DNA from: Fasciola hepatica
Lineage: Eukaryota; Platyhelminthes; Trematoda; Plagiorchiida; Fasciolidae
Assembly: GCA_948099385.1 (NCBI GenBank)
Contig: CANUEZ040000161.1
Span: 2,914,001 to 2,978,000, forward strand
Direction: 5' to 3'
DNA length: 64,000 nt
Each line of letters starts with the position of its first letter. The stretch's first letter is position 1. The notes beneath the pieces were generated by a model, which was not told where the DNA came from, ran no database searches, and saw only the letters and a list, made by a program, of their open reading frames with translations. A program made the translations under genes and the position numbers. Positions 1-12,300 of the stretch are shown here, piece by piece.

Positions 1-117
1 TATAGTATTTGGTCTCGTGATTGGAATAATTTCATTTGGAAGACTTTATCGAGCTGTCAGATAGAGACAGGTGAAAGTCACTTCAGTTTGTTCTGTCAAA
101 TCAGAATGACTGCGTGT

Positions 118-265
118 GTTGGCTACTAGGGCGTTGTTTCCTCTTCCCACCCGTGTGGGTCCAATCCTTTTCACCTTGTGTATTCATTTTTTTCGCTTCT
201 ATGTGCAACATGGTGAGAAAAGCAGTGGTCAGTGGGGCTTGCCCTGCTGTTTAACGCTGTACGAT
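118..265. repeat. Dispersed repeat F, copy 1
   Basis: About 145 bp that reappear, diverged, at 53491-53630. Shared landmarks are GGCTACTAGGGC, TTGTATATTCATT-like text, and CAGTGGTCAGTGGGGCT followed by TGTTTAACGC. The family was not recognised and no coding sense is apparent. Confidence 0.6.
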
Positions 266-964
266 GATGATGATGAACTTTGTAGTAATCCTCGAATAGA
301 TCCGTAGACGGCAGATCACTTTATCACGATCTACATTGGCTTATCACTCGATATATTTTCAGAAGACAGTCACATTTCTCGGTAAATAGTGTGTGTGGTT
401 CTGCAACGATGAAATAGCTACACGAGTGATGCATGGGGCAACAAAGAAGAAAAAACTGATAACAGGAGCGAAACCTACATTCGAGGTGAATCACCAACGG
501 TCTGAAGCAGAAAACACCGTCTTTTGGTAGTCCAAGCGTAAAAATGGCCGGATTCAAGATGGTTAGAGCAACGATCAAAAGAATTGACCAATAAGATTGA
601 AAAGACGCGTGTTCCAGTCATAGAGTCTGGCTACTGGAATAGTAGTCGGTAGCAAAATACGAAAAACGGAATAATATCAACAGAATGTCGCTGTACTTTT
701 GGATGACAACATTTTGCTCATACAAAACGACTTAGAATCTCTATGTCAGTTGAACGCTGGAAACAGTAACCCAAGGTATTTGACTGAGCGCATGAGAGCC
801 ATTTTCACAGGATTCTATGTCAACTCCTCAATCTTTAGTATTTTCGACAGCCTATTGGTCACGTTGCTCCTGCAATGAACGGTGGATATAAATGTTCGTA
901 CCAAACGAGCTATGTATCACGAAACTAAAAAAATATCCGGTACTTTGGAAAAAATCACACTTCA
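266..964. other. No gene seen
   Basis: Short open frames only, none recognised. A segment near 628-668 containing AGTCGGTAGCAAAATAC recurs near 7907-7952. Confidence 0.6.
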
Positions 965-1165
965 TAGTCTCATGGGCCCACTATATTAGGGATAACCGAA
1001 AACCTGGTGCTGGAACTTGGAATGGAGAACCGCCTAAGGTTCTATTATGCGGGCATGGTGGCGAGTCGGGTGACAGCGGATTGCTGTCTACCGCCAAAAT
1101 AACCGGCGGTGGCGGGATTTGAACCTCTGGTCTCTGAGGTGGTTAACACATATTGCCCGACCAAT
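965..1165 (-). repeat. SINE-A copy (tRNA-derived), antisense
   Basis: Read on the minus strand it starts with a tRNA-like head with a B-box GGTTCAAATCC, then CGCCACCGCCGGTTA and TTTTGGCGGTAGACAGCAAT, then the body with GGTTCTCCATTCCAAG. This is the most frequent repeat in the window. Its consensus is a tRNA-like pol III head, then GTAGACAGTAATCC, then CTATTGGGACCTTATGTGG, and a tail ending near CATGTAATAAA. Confidence 0.8.
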
Positions 1166-4100
1166 GCCTTTTTGGCTGAACTGGAAAAGGTTAAGGTGCG
1201 TGTTGCTGATCGACAGTCAATCGGATTCAGTCTCAACCATTCCGATTTTACAGAGTTACAATCGATTTGGCTTCTTGTCACATATTCCTGGAAAAATGAT
1301 CAAAAACATTAACATCCCCTCCCCAGAAAATTCCACCACTCTCAAATGGTTTCACACCCTATTTTCTGTAGTTCATACCCAGAAAATGAACGTAAAAGGC
1401 TTTTTCTGGTATAATCAAGTGTAATGACAGGGAATTGAAAATAAACGTCTTCACATGGGATGGTACAAGGATCTTCAGATTTGAATGTGATATTCCATAG
1501 TTTGTGGTTAGTTGAACGTGTTCTTTTTTGCTCGTTGTCAGGATACATGTATGTGGGCTACACAGACACTATATTTGTATAACGAACTCAAGCACGTCTT
1601 ATACATTTTTAAAATAAACACGCTTCGTGAGAAATTACCCTCCAGTCATACTGGTTGGGAATTCAAAAATGCAGCCGAAACATCAGCTGTTATCCAACAC
1701 GGGAGGGTGCCAAGCTACTCATTAAGTTAACGTAATTTATACACTCCCATTTCTGCATCATGTCTCTGAACCGAACGCTAATGTTATTCGGGGATCACTG
1801 TCACAACTCCGTCTACCAGATAATCGAAATGCTTTGACTAGCCCCAAGACATCTAACATAATGAGCCGTCATAACATTAACAGGATGAGAATAGCTTTAT
1901 TGTCATACACGACCACACTGATCCACCGGATGGACATCCGTCCGTAAGCGCGACATGACGCACGACAGGCCTGTGCCATTTCTGCACAAAAAGAGCGTGA
2001 ATAGACAGGTGGTTACAACGGCCAAGGAGGCCTGTGGTGATATGTTGCGGTTCATCGAATGTGCTCACTTCGGAAACTCGAGGGGCGTGACATGGTAGTA
2101 GATTGACTGTATTTAGTGTCTGCGTTTGTCTTCATTGAGTTTTTCCGGTAGCCCGCTCAGGGTTATGCGTCATAGAATATTCTTGTTCAGTTAAATCATG
2201 AACGAAAATATCGTATGATGCGACTAATCAATTTCTATGGTCGTTAGTTTTGTATAACCGGAGGGTGGAGGCGAAGCTTTGGTTTTGGAGTTGCTTTCCA
2301 CTGGAATCCTCAAGGTTAGGTTGCCAGTTGTTCGTAATAGCGCAGTGGGACTTTGTGGCTGTAGCAGGCGACTTCCACGGCAGCCATGTGATAGGTTTTA
2401 ACGACTCGTTTCGCGTCAGCTGTAGTTATTCTTGCACAATGTTTCTTTCCTTCGGTTTGCTTAGGATTCTTCTGATAATTATAAAAGTTGATCGCCGTGG
2501 GATGATAATTTGGTTACGTCTAAGCCGTATCCTGTCGAGTTGACGCGAAGCGCGCGATTGATTGCCAGCTCAGAGGCGGCATTCTTCACTGAAGCAAAAC
2601 ACTTTTCAATCAACTCCACAGTAATCCGACCTATCCAGGATAATTTCGGGTACTCCCTTAATGAAATCATAACTTATATTGCACTCAGGCACAGCTCGGG
2701 ACGCCTAGTGTGAACATTTCATTCGCGGAAAACCTTTGGACACTCACTACTGTTTCAGTAGATTATGCAAATACGAAGTTTTCTAGTTGGTTGTTGTTCG
2801 ATCTGACTGCTCAACATCATTTCTTTTACAATTTATGAATAAAGTACCATAGACCTAGACACTATCCTCTCATTGTGGTACCAAAGCTAGTAAATTATAT
2901 CAGGAAACAATTTGAAGTACACATTCCTACCATGCATCTCTGTGTCCAGTGAACTTTTTGCATTGATAATTTGTCAGAAGCGAACATTTACAAGCTGTCA
3001 TAGTTGTTCGCCAGTGTTGGGTCGAATAATGTTTTAGACAATCGTAATATCCTTTGAAGCGTTCGCATCTCGTCTGAATGAAACAGCATTACCTCAAATG
3101 AGTTCATCTCGGTGTAAATCTGATTTTGTCACCGAAAATGAATTGTTGGGAGAGTCGTAAGTCTCGTTATTAGAAGATATACTTTGAAGAGTAACAACCA
3201 CAAAATGTATACGGGTAAGTATTCATCCCACTGAGTGATGGAATTTAAAAACAAAAAACTTCACAATTTGACCGTCCCGGTGAAGAATGAAAGTTAGAGG
3301 GTTAAAGTCTGAAACCCGGTAGCGGGAACATGTCTCGAGTAACTAGTGATATTTACATAGAATGAGTGATCAACGGTCAGTGAGAAGATCATAACGGTGA
3401 ACTTTGACCAGCGGTTGTAGATTGAAAATAATGAGTCGTTGATGAGATTAGCCCAATCTTCAAGACTTAGAAAGAAGGGCTGACCTTCATGTCCCGCTTG
3501 AATTCAATGTTCAAATGTATCCTTTTCAGAGTAGAAGAAAGTTGGTAAGAGAGATTCAGCGTCTTGTGTTCGGTTTTGCAAGCGTGTTGAGATGCAGTAA
3601 GTTCAGGAGATGAATGAAACTGCTTGTAGGCCTGGAGGATGACATAAGACTTGGTGGCACAAAGGGAAACGGGATCAATATTGAAATGATTCATGCGTAG
3701 AGATGATGGATAAATGCGAAGTATCGGAAGTATTAACGTGAACAAGATTATCAGTTGTAATTGTATTGAACTGCAGGGGCATCAGGTGTTCAGGTTTGTG
3801 ATTTTTACAAAAACGTCCTCCATTGCACCTGCTGTAAACGCTGGACGAATGTCTTCCAAGTGCACCCTGCTGAGTCATCGTTGTCATCGAATTTCTCTCC
3901 CTTGACATTTTTCACGTTTATCATGATTTATTTATTTTTTAATCCGTGCTGCATCCAGATCACACATGAACATTATCTGCGTGATTCAATACTGCCTAGT
4001 CCGAATCGATGTCCGGCAGTTCTCACGTATCGGTGCAAAAAAGCCCTAACAATCTTTGACTACTATAACCATTGTAAGTATCGTCAGATATTCCTGAAAC

Positions 4101-4200
4101 AGTACTGGTTTTGGTACCACCTGTTTCATCAAATATCATCGCAGCTGGTACACACTTTCATGGGTTCTTTTTGAATCTTACTCTTTCCCCGTGATATCAG
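1166..4200. other. No exon or element recognised
   Basis: About 3 kb upstream of the first visible ETFB exon. I searched it for the preceding ETFB segment (the usual CGPAQ, ETIRTALAMGAD region) and did not find it. It is probably intron. Only short, unrecognised open frames are present. Confidence 0.5.
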
Positions 4201-4308
4201 ATTGATCTTGTCATTCTCGGAAAACAGGCAATCGATGATGATGCATCGCAGGTTGGACAAATGCTCGCAGCTCGCCTGGGCTGGCCCCAGGCCACCTTCG
4301 CTTCTCGC
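4201..4308 (+). CDS. ETFB: ETFB, internal coding exon (electron transfer flavoprotein beta subunit)
   Basis: This exon encodes 36 residues starting [20 protein letters not shown] and ending WPQATFASR. It matches the conserved core of the ETF beta subunit, where animal homologues read LGKQAIDDD, then QTGQM, then LDWPQ and FAS. In the known family this stretch lies at the AMP-binding side of the protein. ETF is the mitochondrial matrix heterodimer that carries electrons from acyl-CoA and other dehydrogenases to ETF-ubiquinone oxidoreductase. The exon follows a pyrimidine-rich acceptor ending in ATATCAG (to 4200) and is followed by the donor GTAAGT at 4309. Both ends are in phase 0. The next visible exon continues the alignment without missing residues, so the intron between them is 32,913 bp. 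Upstream exons were looked for in 1-4200 and not found. Confidence 0.95.
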
Positions 4309-5099
4309 GTAAGTCTGTGTGTGTAATGGTCCATGTATTTCAACTCACTTTCACAAAACTGGGGGAAATAAAGAATCATCTCTTCATTATTAGTTTAATT
4401 CACCTAATTACAAATGTGGATCAACACTGGACTTATTAACTCACGCACATGAACGACTGCATCACCCGCGCGACTTTTTAAGTATGCTGATAACATGATG
4501 CTCTGTCATTTCATCTCCAATCAACCGTGACCTTACCTGCTTTTCTAGGAACGTGTGCAATATTTACAACTTTTCTTCCTATTCAGGCTTGCAGTCCAAA
4601 CCTTCAAAGTTTCTTGACTGTATTCGCACCCTTTCTCGTTCCTCTTATACCAATGTGCAATCGGTCATCGCCTCTGTCCCCGTTTCATGATCCGACTGGG
4701 TCGAATACTTGAGCGTCACAATAAGCCCTGATTTACAGCGGCGTTATCATGTTATGAAAAGTGTAAGAAAACCAACTCCATTATCCTTTCATATTCGCAA
4801 GCCAAAGCAGTTTGGTGTTAGACAAACTGTTATTTCTTTTGCTCAGCAATGTGTTCTCAAAATCTGACTTCACTGTGATCCTTCTTGGTCTGCATGAGAA
4901 AGAACGATTTTCACACACTACACCGCGGCTTGGATATCCTCAGTTGTGTTCAGTTCATTCAGCCACCAAGCTCGTACTAGATGCTTTTGTTTTGGTTGCT
5001 CCCTTGTTGTATCATTGAGTTGAGCGCAAAATGAATAAAAGCTCAAAAGGGAAAAGGGTGGAAAACAAAGTATTAAACAAAAATCACCTGGACAAGAAA
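4309..5099. other. Intron sequence, nothing recognised
   Basis: AT-rich intron start following the ETFB donor. No element edges are visible. Confidence 0.5.
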
Positions 5100-5480
5100 T
5101 GAGCCCGACTGCAACCATGCCACTGTCCGCAACATCTAGCGATATCGTCTAATGTCTCCAATCGTCTGGTAGGCGGGTCTCGTTGATCCCAACCCGGAAG
5201 TATAGCATGCATTGCTGGACCAAATCCGTTGGTCAAAGTTTTCATACCTTTCTGTCATGTCATGGACTGGCCACCTCGGCCTACCTTCCAGCGACCACCT
5301 GCATTGGTGAATAGCATACGCAGAGGAATTCTATCAGCGGGTATGGGTAACACATGTCCCAGCCGCTTTAGCCTATTCTTGTGCATCGATTCTCATATGT
5401 TCTCGTATCTCCAAATTTGGATGGTGATTCGAAGTGAGATCTTTCGGGCCTGGATGTTGAAATATGTAAACTTCGCGTTT
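5100..5480 (-). mobile_element. RTE-like retrotransposon, 3' terminal fragment
   Basis: On the minus strand it reads the C-terminal tail typical of these elements: LNRLRWLGHVL, then GRGGQSMTWQKGMK, then LPGWDQRDPPTRRLETL, then CCGQWHG. Only the last part of the polyprotein and the 3' end are present, as expected from 5' truncation at insertion. Confidence 0.8.
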
Positions 5481-6634
5481 CAGGTGTATACGATTTTTAA
5501 GAGCCTACCGATGGCAGTTGTGGGGGCATTGTTAATCAATCCGCTTCACGCCGTCACTGATGTCCGTTCGTGCTGATCGGAACGAACGTGACTGGCCAAT
5601 CTTTTTTGTCGCCTCGTACGCATCAATTAATCCAGTGTTTTTATCAACTTGCCTTTCCTTGTGAAACCATTCTGCGAAAAAATCCCAGTAAGACCGTTCT
5701 GATTCAAGGATTCGTGTTCCCTTTCTGACCGGGATAATCAGGCCAGGATTGTACGTACTGCCTGGTATTTTCATTTGAAAATCGGATATCTAATGATGTG
5801 CCACTGTGTTAACAGAAAGCCTATTTATGTTTTGCTACTCTTGTTCATCTGTTGCTTCGATAGGATCCTTTGTTCGCTTCACCAGTTGGGTTGGTATTGC
5901 TGTGCCGCTCATACATCTGGTCGTTGTGAGCCGAAGGCACACAATCTGTAGGTGTTTGCAAAACGAACTTTCCGAAATATCGCTCTTAGATAATCTGGGC
6001 AGCATTTTGGAGGTTGTTTTTTAATTTTTTTATACTTCACTGTGTTTTATGATTTTGCAACACCACAATATTTCACGTAAGTGGATGTGATTGGTCAGAG
6101 AGATTCTGAAGGTTGTTGAAAGGCGGTGGCCGGATTTGAACCCACCACCCTAGAGTCATAATTGTGCTGTGTTCATCGTTTGGTGATCAGTGTTAGACAT
6201 GAGAGTTCAAGATTTCTGAACCATGCAAAAAATCTAGGCAGTATACGTTGTTCGAACTTTTTGCCGCACTTATTCATCGACAGGCGTTTTTGGTGTGCAT
6301 TATTCACCGATCTGGTCAGTTCATAGTATGACCGAAATAGAAGTTCATGTTTGAAAATCGCCTTGGGGTAGTATAGTCTTGTTAAGGTATCGTGGGAATC
6401 ACGGTTTGTCATCGACATTGGACCTGCAGTCAAAGGTGTCTAACTGATGTATCGAGACTCGGTTCACTCGGCATGACGTTCAGTTCAGTTTGGTTCAGGC
6501 ACCCATTAAGCATGCACAGGGTGCGGTCACTTTGGATGCTGTCTCCTAGCGGCAGCCTCAAAAGGAATTCATGAAAAAGAACAAGAGTATAAAAGGAGTA
6601 AGAGGAGAACTACTATCAATAGGATCTGGTTGAT
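5481..6634. other. Mostly unassigned; short SINE-A head inside
   Basis: Nothing recognised except a SINE-A head at 6118-6175. A minus-strand open frame of 80 codons (5532-5774) has no recognised similarity. Confidence 0.5.
6118..6175 (-). repeat. SINE-A head fragment
   Basis: The minus strand reads GGGTTCAAATCCGGCCACCG, the B-box and following bases of the SINE-A tRNA-like head. The body is missing. Confidence 0.55.
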
Positions 6635-7625
6635 GAAGAACGTTTGCGAATGCAAGAACGCCACTGATTGCGGCATCTAGCCATATCCCCCAATGTATCT
6701 AACAATAGAGTGAGAGGGCCTCTTAGACCCCACGTGGGAAGTCTAACCCACCCTACATGGGCAAGTCCACTGGTTACATTTTTCATACTTTTCTTCTATG
6801 TCACGGATTGACCATCCCTACTCATCTTCCAACCGATACCCGCCTCAGCAAGTATAGCACGCCGGGGAATCCTGTCAGGGGACATGCGTAACACATATCC
6901 CAACTTTCTTAGCTTGATGAGCTTAAATATTTCGTCTAACGATTTGATCCATGAACCTAAGACTTTCCACCGAACCACAGCATTGTTGATACGGTGTTCT
7001 CACCAGATTCGAAAAATGCTGGGAAGAATTCGATGTTCGAATATCGACTGTCTTCGTATATCCTCCACCCGAAATGGCTATGTATCCGAACCATACAGAA
7101 GCACTGGCCTGACGGCTACAGCGTACACGATCTTTGACAAATAAACGGACGTCTTGTCGAAGCCACAGATGACTCAGACTGGCAAAATCCGAACGAGTCT
7201 TCTGTATACGCAGAGACACCTCATCCGACCTCCAGGTGAAATGCAGCTGCCCGTATAACGGAAATTCTCCATTAGGTCTATAGATTTCCCAGACACTGAA
7301 AGGTTTGATGTCAGACCAACTCAGTCCTGCGACAGTATCTTGCACTCTGAAGGTGCAAGACGCAAACCTAATATTGCTACACAGTCTGTCAAGCTATCCA
7401 GAAAAGCCTATAAATCACCTGATTCTTCACTCAGAAGAACGATGTCGTCCTCATATTCAGGGTCTGACACTTTTCCACTCGATCGTCACCTGACAAAAGC
7501 GCGATCACTAGGACCATATCCATCACAAAGTTAAAGACAAAATGAGAAAGGGGGAAACCCTGACGTACACCACTCTTCGTGGTGGCGTGATGTGGCAATT
7601 GAGTCGCTTGCCACATCGGTCACGG
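6635..7625 (-). mobile_element. RTE-like retrotransposon, RT palm to 3' end, decayed
   Basis: The minus strand encodes pieces of a reverse transcriptase and the element C-terminus in shifting frames. They include VRQGFPLSHFVFNFVMDMV (RT motif before the palm), a YEDDIVLLS catalytic box (normally YADD) near 7430-7450, a tail with DVRLFVKDRV and VWFGYIAISGG, and RKLGYVLRMSPDRIPRRAIL. Several frameshifts and stops make it non-functional. It is close in sequence to the + strand copy at 19225-20590, sharing the unusual YEDDI and long stretches of DNA. Confidence 0.85.
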
Positions 7626-8217
7626 TGACTCAGACGTTGAGTCACGATGTTTCCCGTTTAGGAACCACATGGTCTGCCTTTCTCATGATCGGAGAGATCT
7701 GACGTTTTCCGTGCTATCTTTTTTTCAAAATCCACTCTCTAGTTGTATCATTCCTCATTCAATTCATTTTTGCATTTCACCCTTCGATATATTTATTTCA
7801 TGTTAAATAGGATTTAGCTGACCCAACTCCATTTAAGGTAAAGTAATCATGTGGCCACCTGCTGACCAGGCAAAATGCAACCCGAAACAACTATTTCCGA
7901 TGTCAACTCTGACTACCGAAGTATTAGTCGGTAGCAAAATACAATCAACATAATACCACTAACGGATTCTTACGCTATTTCCATCCATTCGTTTTGTTTT
8001 CCCCTCAGTTTTTTTCACATCCATCAGAATCCCTGTACCCTTTTGTTGATCTTATTAATAATGACATTATCACTGAACTGGTCCAAATGTCACAAGCCAT
8101 TGAGGTTGGTGAATCGATGAATAGACGCCATCGCGATGCTGTCTTACCCCGGGGTTTTTCCCACGCGTGTTGTAGCCCTGGTGAACTTTAGAGTTTGATT
8201 TGCTGATTTTCCCCATG
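7626..8217. other. No gene seen
   Basis: Unassigned intron sequence. It holds the second copy of the short repeat near 7907-7952. Confidence 0.5.
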
Positions 8218-8475
8218 CTTGTGCATGAGTGCAATGGAATGGGTGTATCCAGTAGCCTCAACGGTCTTCTAAATAAGTAGGTACAACCACAAACCCAACT
8301 CTGAGCTTTGGAGTGATGGAAAACCGCTTGTGGTCCCAATAAGTCAGACATGATAATGAGCCGGTGTTAGTGGATTGCTGTTTACCAAGAAGGTAACTAG
8401 CAGTGTCCGGATTCGGACATTTAACATCCAAAGTGGTAGGTAAATTTTCTAAACCACTCGACCACCACCGGCTTG
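8218..8475 (-). repeat. SINE-A copy, nearly full length, antisense
   Basis: Read on the minus strand it runs from the tRNA-like head (GGTGGTCGAGTGGTTTAGAA) through TAAACAGCAATCCACT to the tail ending in GCACTCATGCACAAG. The length of about 250 bp matches the other full copies. Confidence 0.8.
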
Positions 8476-8504
8476 CATAGTATACTGATCCACATGTTCA
8501 AAGT

Positions 8505-8585
8505 CGGTGAAATTTGAACCCACGCATGGATGACACCGATGATTTAGGGCAGCGTGTTACGCTCTACCAGTTGAACTGAAGAACC
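8505..8585 (-). repeat. tRNA-like sequence (SINE head or tRNA pseudogene)
   Basis: The minus strand has an A-box-like AGTTCAACTGGTAGAGCG and a B-box-like GGGTTCAAAT. The spacing is longer than in a true tRNA and the acceptor arms do not pair, so this is more likely a SINE head than a working tRNA gene. Confidence 0.4.
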
Positions 8586-9089
8586 ACTTTGAGAAATTCG
8601 TTCTTACCGCGGCTGGTACGATATTCTTTTGAGCCGTCTAATGAAGGTCTCCAACAAACAGTATCCAAATCCATCGGAGATATTAAAAAATTTCATTATG
8701 AACTTCAAAAGTCATTACGAATTTGGAAATAATCAATTTTCTTTCTATTGGAACAGTCTGAGAGGAGAATGACATCATTTGAATAGAACGGCAATCTGAC
8801 AGAAAGAGCAAAATTGAGGCTTGGTCGTATTATGCAGATGACTAGGAAGACGGGGTTGGGGGGTGGTGCAAGGAGGCGAATCGAAGTGTGAAAGATGTGA
8901 AGAGTTAACAAAAATGTGATCGTTGCTGCAGCATGTCTTCGATGTGAATCGCTTATAAGGTTTTTAAAAGCTAAACCATGGACTCCACTAATGATATTCC
9001 GACCACAACTCAGTCGTTTTTTTCGGGAATCCCGAGGAAGTAACTCGTGGAAAGCATAAAACTAAGGAAAATACACATCTAAATATTCT

Positions 9090-9370
9090 TATTCATCACG
9101 TGGTGTAGACGTTCAACTCATCACTAAAAACCATGGAAGCACTATGCACTTGTTTCATTCTTGTTAGGAATCATCAGCAGTGCACATCCACCGAGCCCCC
9201 CCGCTGGGACTCGAACCTATGTCGAACACCTAACTACCAGGCTATCCGGGCTGGCTCTCAGCAGTTTATTGCACTTGTACACCACATGATATAGGGCCCT
9301 TCCGTCACTGGCTTTTGATGCTAACAGGGCATTTCCCGCACGGCAATCGACCAATATGCTGGATGGCTTC
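9090..9370 (-). repeat. SINE-B copy 1 (Sm-alpha-like, degenerate hammerhead)
   Basis: The minus strand has a tRNA-like head (GGATAGCCTGGTAGTTAGG, B-box GGTTCGAGTCCCAG), then CTCGGTGGATGTGCACTG. This is followed at once by the hammerhead core CTGATGA, a weak stem II and GAAA. The layout (pol III head, then GGATGTG..., CTGATGA, GAAA) resembles the schistosome Sm-alpha SINE-like hammerhead repeats. The stem III and cleavage side is degenerate. A second antisense copy lies at 32065-32365. Confidence 0.65.
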
Positions 9371-12300
9371 TCTGCTGAAAGTGCCTAACTGCGATGAAGA
9401 CATTCCGTTAAACAAGTTACAGAGCTTGACCATTGTATGAGTATAAGGGGTAGAAGGCTAGGTTTCTACACAATATGATTCATCACGAGGAAGGTGATGA
9501 CTGATCTCTTCTAGCTCCAGATCATGTCCAGCACTAGTCGTTCTGCATTGCAACACCAACTAGAACCTGAACGTGATTCGGAGTGTATAAAGAAAAATGA
9601 TACGCTATGCGATATCTGTGAGTGCGTAATGGCCAGTACTACAGACTAGCCAGAAATGTTTGTAATCAGCCGGTCTTGTTTACCGTGGGTGAATGTTTTC
9701 AATGCTGCTTTTTAATCGGTTGTAAACTGGCGATGCTGTGTTACTGACTTTGAACCAAGGTATTTCGCCTGATTCACTTTGAAACGAGGGGAATTTGAGT
9801 TTAAGACAGTATCATCCAGGAAATAAGAGCCATTTATAAAGGAGACGTGACAGCACGGAAAAGTTGTGGATGGGGAAGGACAGTGAACTTTGCGACCCCA
9901 TAACATTACGTTTCTACCGACTTCGTTGTGCTGCATTCTGTTTGCGAGCTATTCGCTCAGTCAATGAAGTAACTAAATTAGACGAATAAAACATTCTATC
10001 AGTTTCCCAGTCACCATTCAGTGCCGTGTGATGATCCTCAGCCAATTAATAAATCGAGCTTGTAATCACCTTAACTGTCGACGGTGTCAAATCAACTCTT
10101 TCGGCCATGTTTTCAATGAGACATTTACGCGGGGTCACTAAGCAAATTTTATTTTGAAACCTGGTGCATGTTTTCATATCGTAACACCACCGCGATAAAG
10201 GGGAATGCATGTCGATCGTAGGAGGTGTCTTTTCCTTGTCACTTGCAATTATGCTCCTGCACGTTTTTGGTAGTAATTCCCAAGGTGTTGGGATAGCAGT
10301 TTTACTTTTTCACCTCTGCGAGAGCATTTTAAAATTCTCATCCTGTTCTCATCGCTAGTTTTTCCTCCATTGGCTTTTGAGTTCGTTCAAGGGGACAATC
10401 ACTACGGACGTGTGGTTCAGTTTTGTGTGAGATCGCAGGGGGCTGATTTTATGGGGTACGTGGGTTTTTCAACACTGTTTCTGACCTTCGTTGATTACAG
10501 TACTGACGCAACCGAGTTTGCATTTCAAAACAGTACAACAGATAATCAAAACCATTCAGTTGTCCTGGAGACCGAATACATCGCTCCTCTTTGTGTGGCG
10601 ACTTAATCGTTCTTACAGAGGTTCAACAACTTCAAGGGTATCGCAGAACATAGGTTGAAGCTGCTTCACATTCAGAATATGACTTTGGTCTCTCACAATG
10701 TCTGAACTCTCGTGTTCGTATGTTTTTGATGGTAAATGCGTCGAATATAATCGAACCATTAAACCCTCATGAGTTCATCATCTACCATTCGCATACTTTC
10801 TAATACTTCGTTTTGCCTGGTTAGCTGCTCACACAAAGACGTCGCTTTTGATGCGTTCCTCTCATGAAGTCATTTTCGCAGATTTAAAGCCCAGTATACT
10901 TGTTAACTGATAGTTATCATACACGGCTTCGAAATAATCCGACAAGGCTGAGTAACGGTGGAAAAAACCTGCAGTCTTTATGAAGTAAGGAGAATGATGA
11001 TGATGATAATAATAACCAAGCGGGTTACTTTCTTATATGTAATCGCCGAAAGTCGCGCCGAACAGATTCCTAATCGTATTCGATCCTCGCAGCACTCAAC
11101 TTCGAAGCTCTGTGTAACCAAGACTGGATTTTCGTTTGTGATTTGTGTTTAATGCATTAAACTGGAATAAGATTACCGAAATTGGAAAATATATCGCCGT
11201 TCGTCCGAGTCGATCAGATCACCTGATTAAAGCGGTGTGTGGGTTCTGCCTTCATATAACCTACTTACTATGTGTACCAGTGCGTTGAATGGCCCCGTGT
11301 TGTCGCACGTGGCTAATTGGAATTTAGAGAGGGGAACAGGACTCGTGTACGTGTCTGTTGCCGGGACGGGATGAGGTGTGATAACGGATGAAGGACTACT
11401 TAACGCGACATATTGGGATCCATTGTTTATATTGCTCCGGTTACTTATTCTTACTCGCAAGACACGACTAAGCAGAGATTTTTTATGGGTTCCTGATCAC
11501 ACTGATCTTGGCGTCCAGGTCGCGGAAATTGCATCACTGGCCGGGATTACATCATCAGTGTGCAGCTGGACAAATAGTGAAATGTTTGCGACCTGATATG
11601 CCAAGCTCCGCCATCAGGAAACTGTAAAAAAACCCGTTAACCGGAGCTATGAGAAACGCCAATATTAAAAATTCTTGAGAAATAAAGTATTTGCGATGAA
11701 AAGCAGTCACATCAAAACCACTTCCAGGCAGTTCGACAAGCAGAGTGTTCAATTGGTATTTGGTTTTACTGTCTCTGTAACTGAAATGTGCCCCCTCCCG
11801 CCGTTGTATCGTCAGGATGATTGGTCATCACTCGTGTCCACAACAGCGGGCGGGAACCGAAGAAATGGTATCCGCCGAACGAATTGCATAGCTATCGTCA
11901 TAGAGTCTCCTGTTGATAACAAAAACACCTTACTTGAATCCGGGGAAACCAGCTGCAGGTCGATAGTTGAGGAATAGCTGTCGAATACGTTGGACTGATT
12001 GATCGAAGTGCATAAGGTCATTAACTTCAATGAAATTAGAACCAACGCACCGTTTTGATTCTGTCGATGGATACCAAGGCATACCCGGGTGTTGCCACGT
12101 TGCTTTTCCTAGCCAACTGAAGATTCCATGAGCCGGGCCCAACGTGGGACTCAGTGGTTCCAAAAACACCCATGCGAACTGTGGAATTTCAAATTCGATA
12201 TTTTTCCCAAACCGGCAAGGCAGTTCGCATGCACACACACACACACACACACAACGATGATTTAAGAAATGCCGAGAGACACAGAAAAGTCTAATCCTTC

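Noticed and set aside
1..4200. Upstream ETFB exons
   Set aside because: I looked for the conserved CGPAQ and RTALAMGAD segment and the N-terminal VAVKRVIDY segment in all + frames and did not find them, so none is annotated.
8505..8585. A functional tRNA gene
   Set aside because: A and B boxes are present, but the arms do not pair and the spacing is too long. The same reasoning excludes the SINE heads at 27040, 32220 and 62873.
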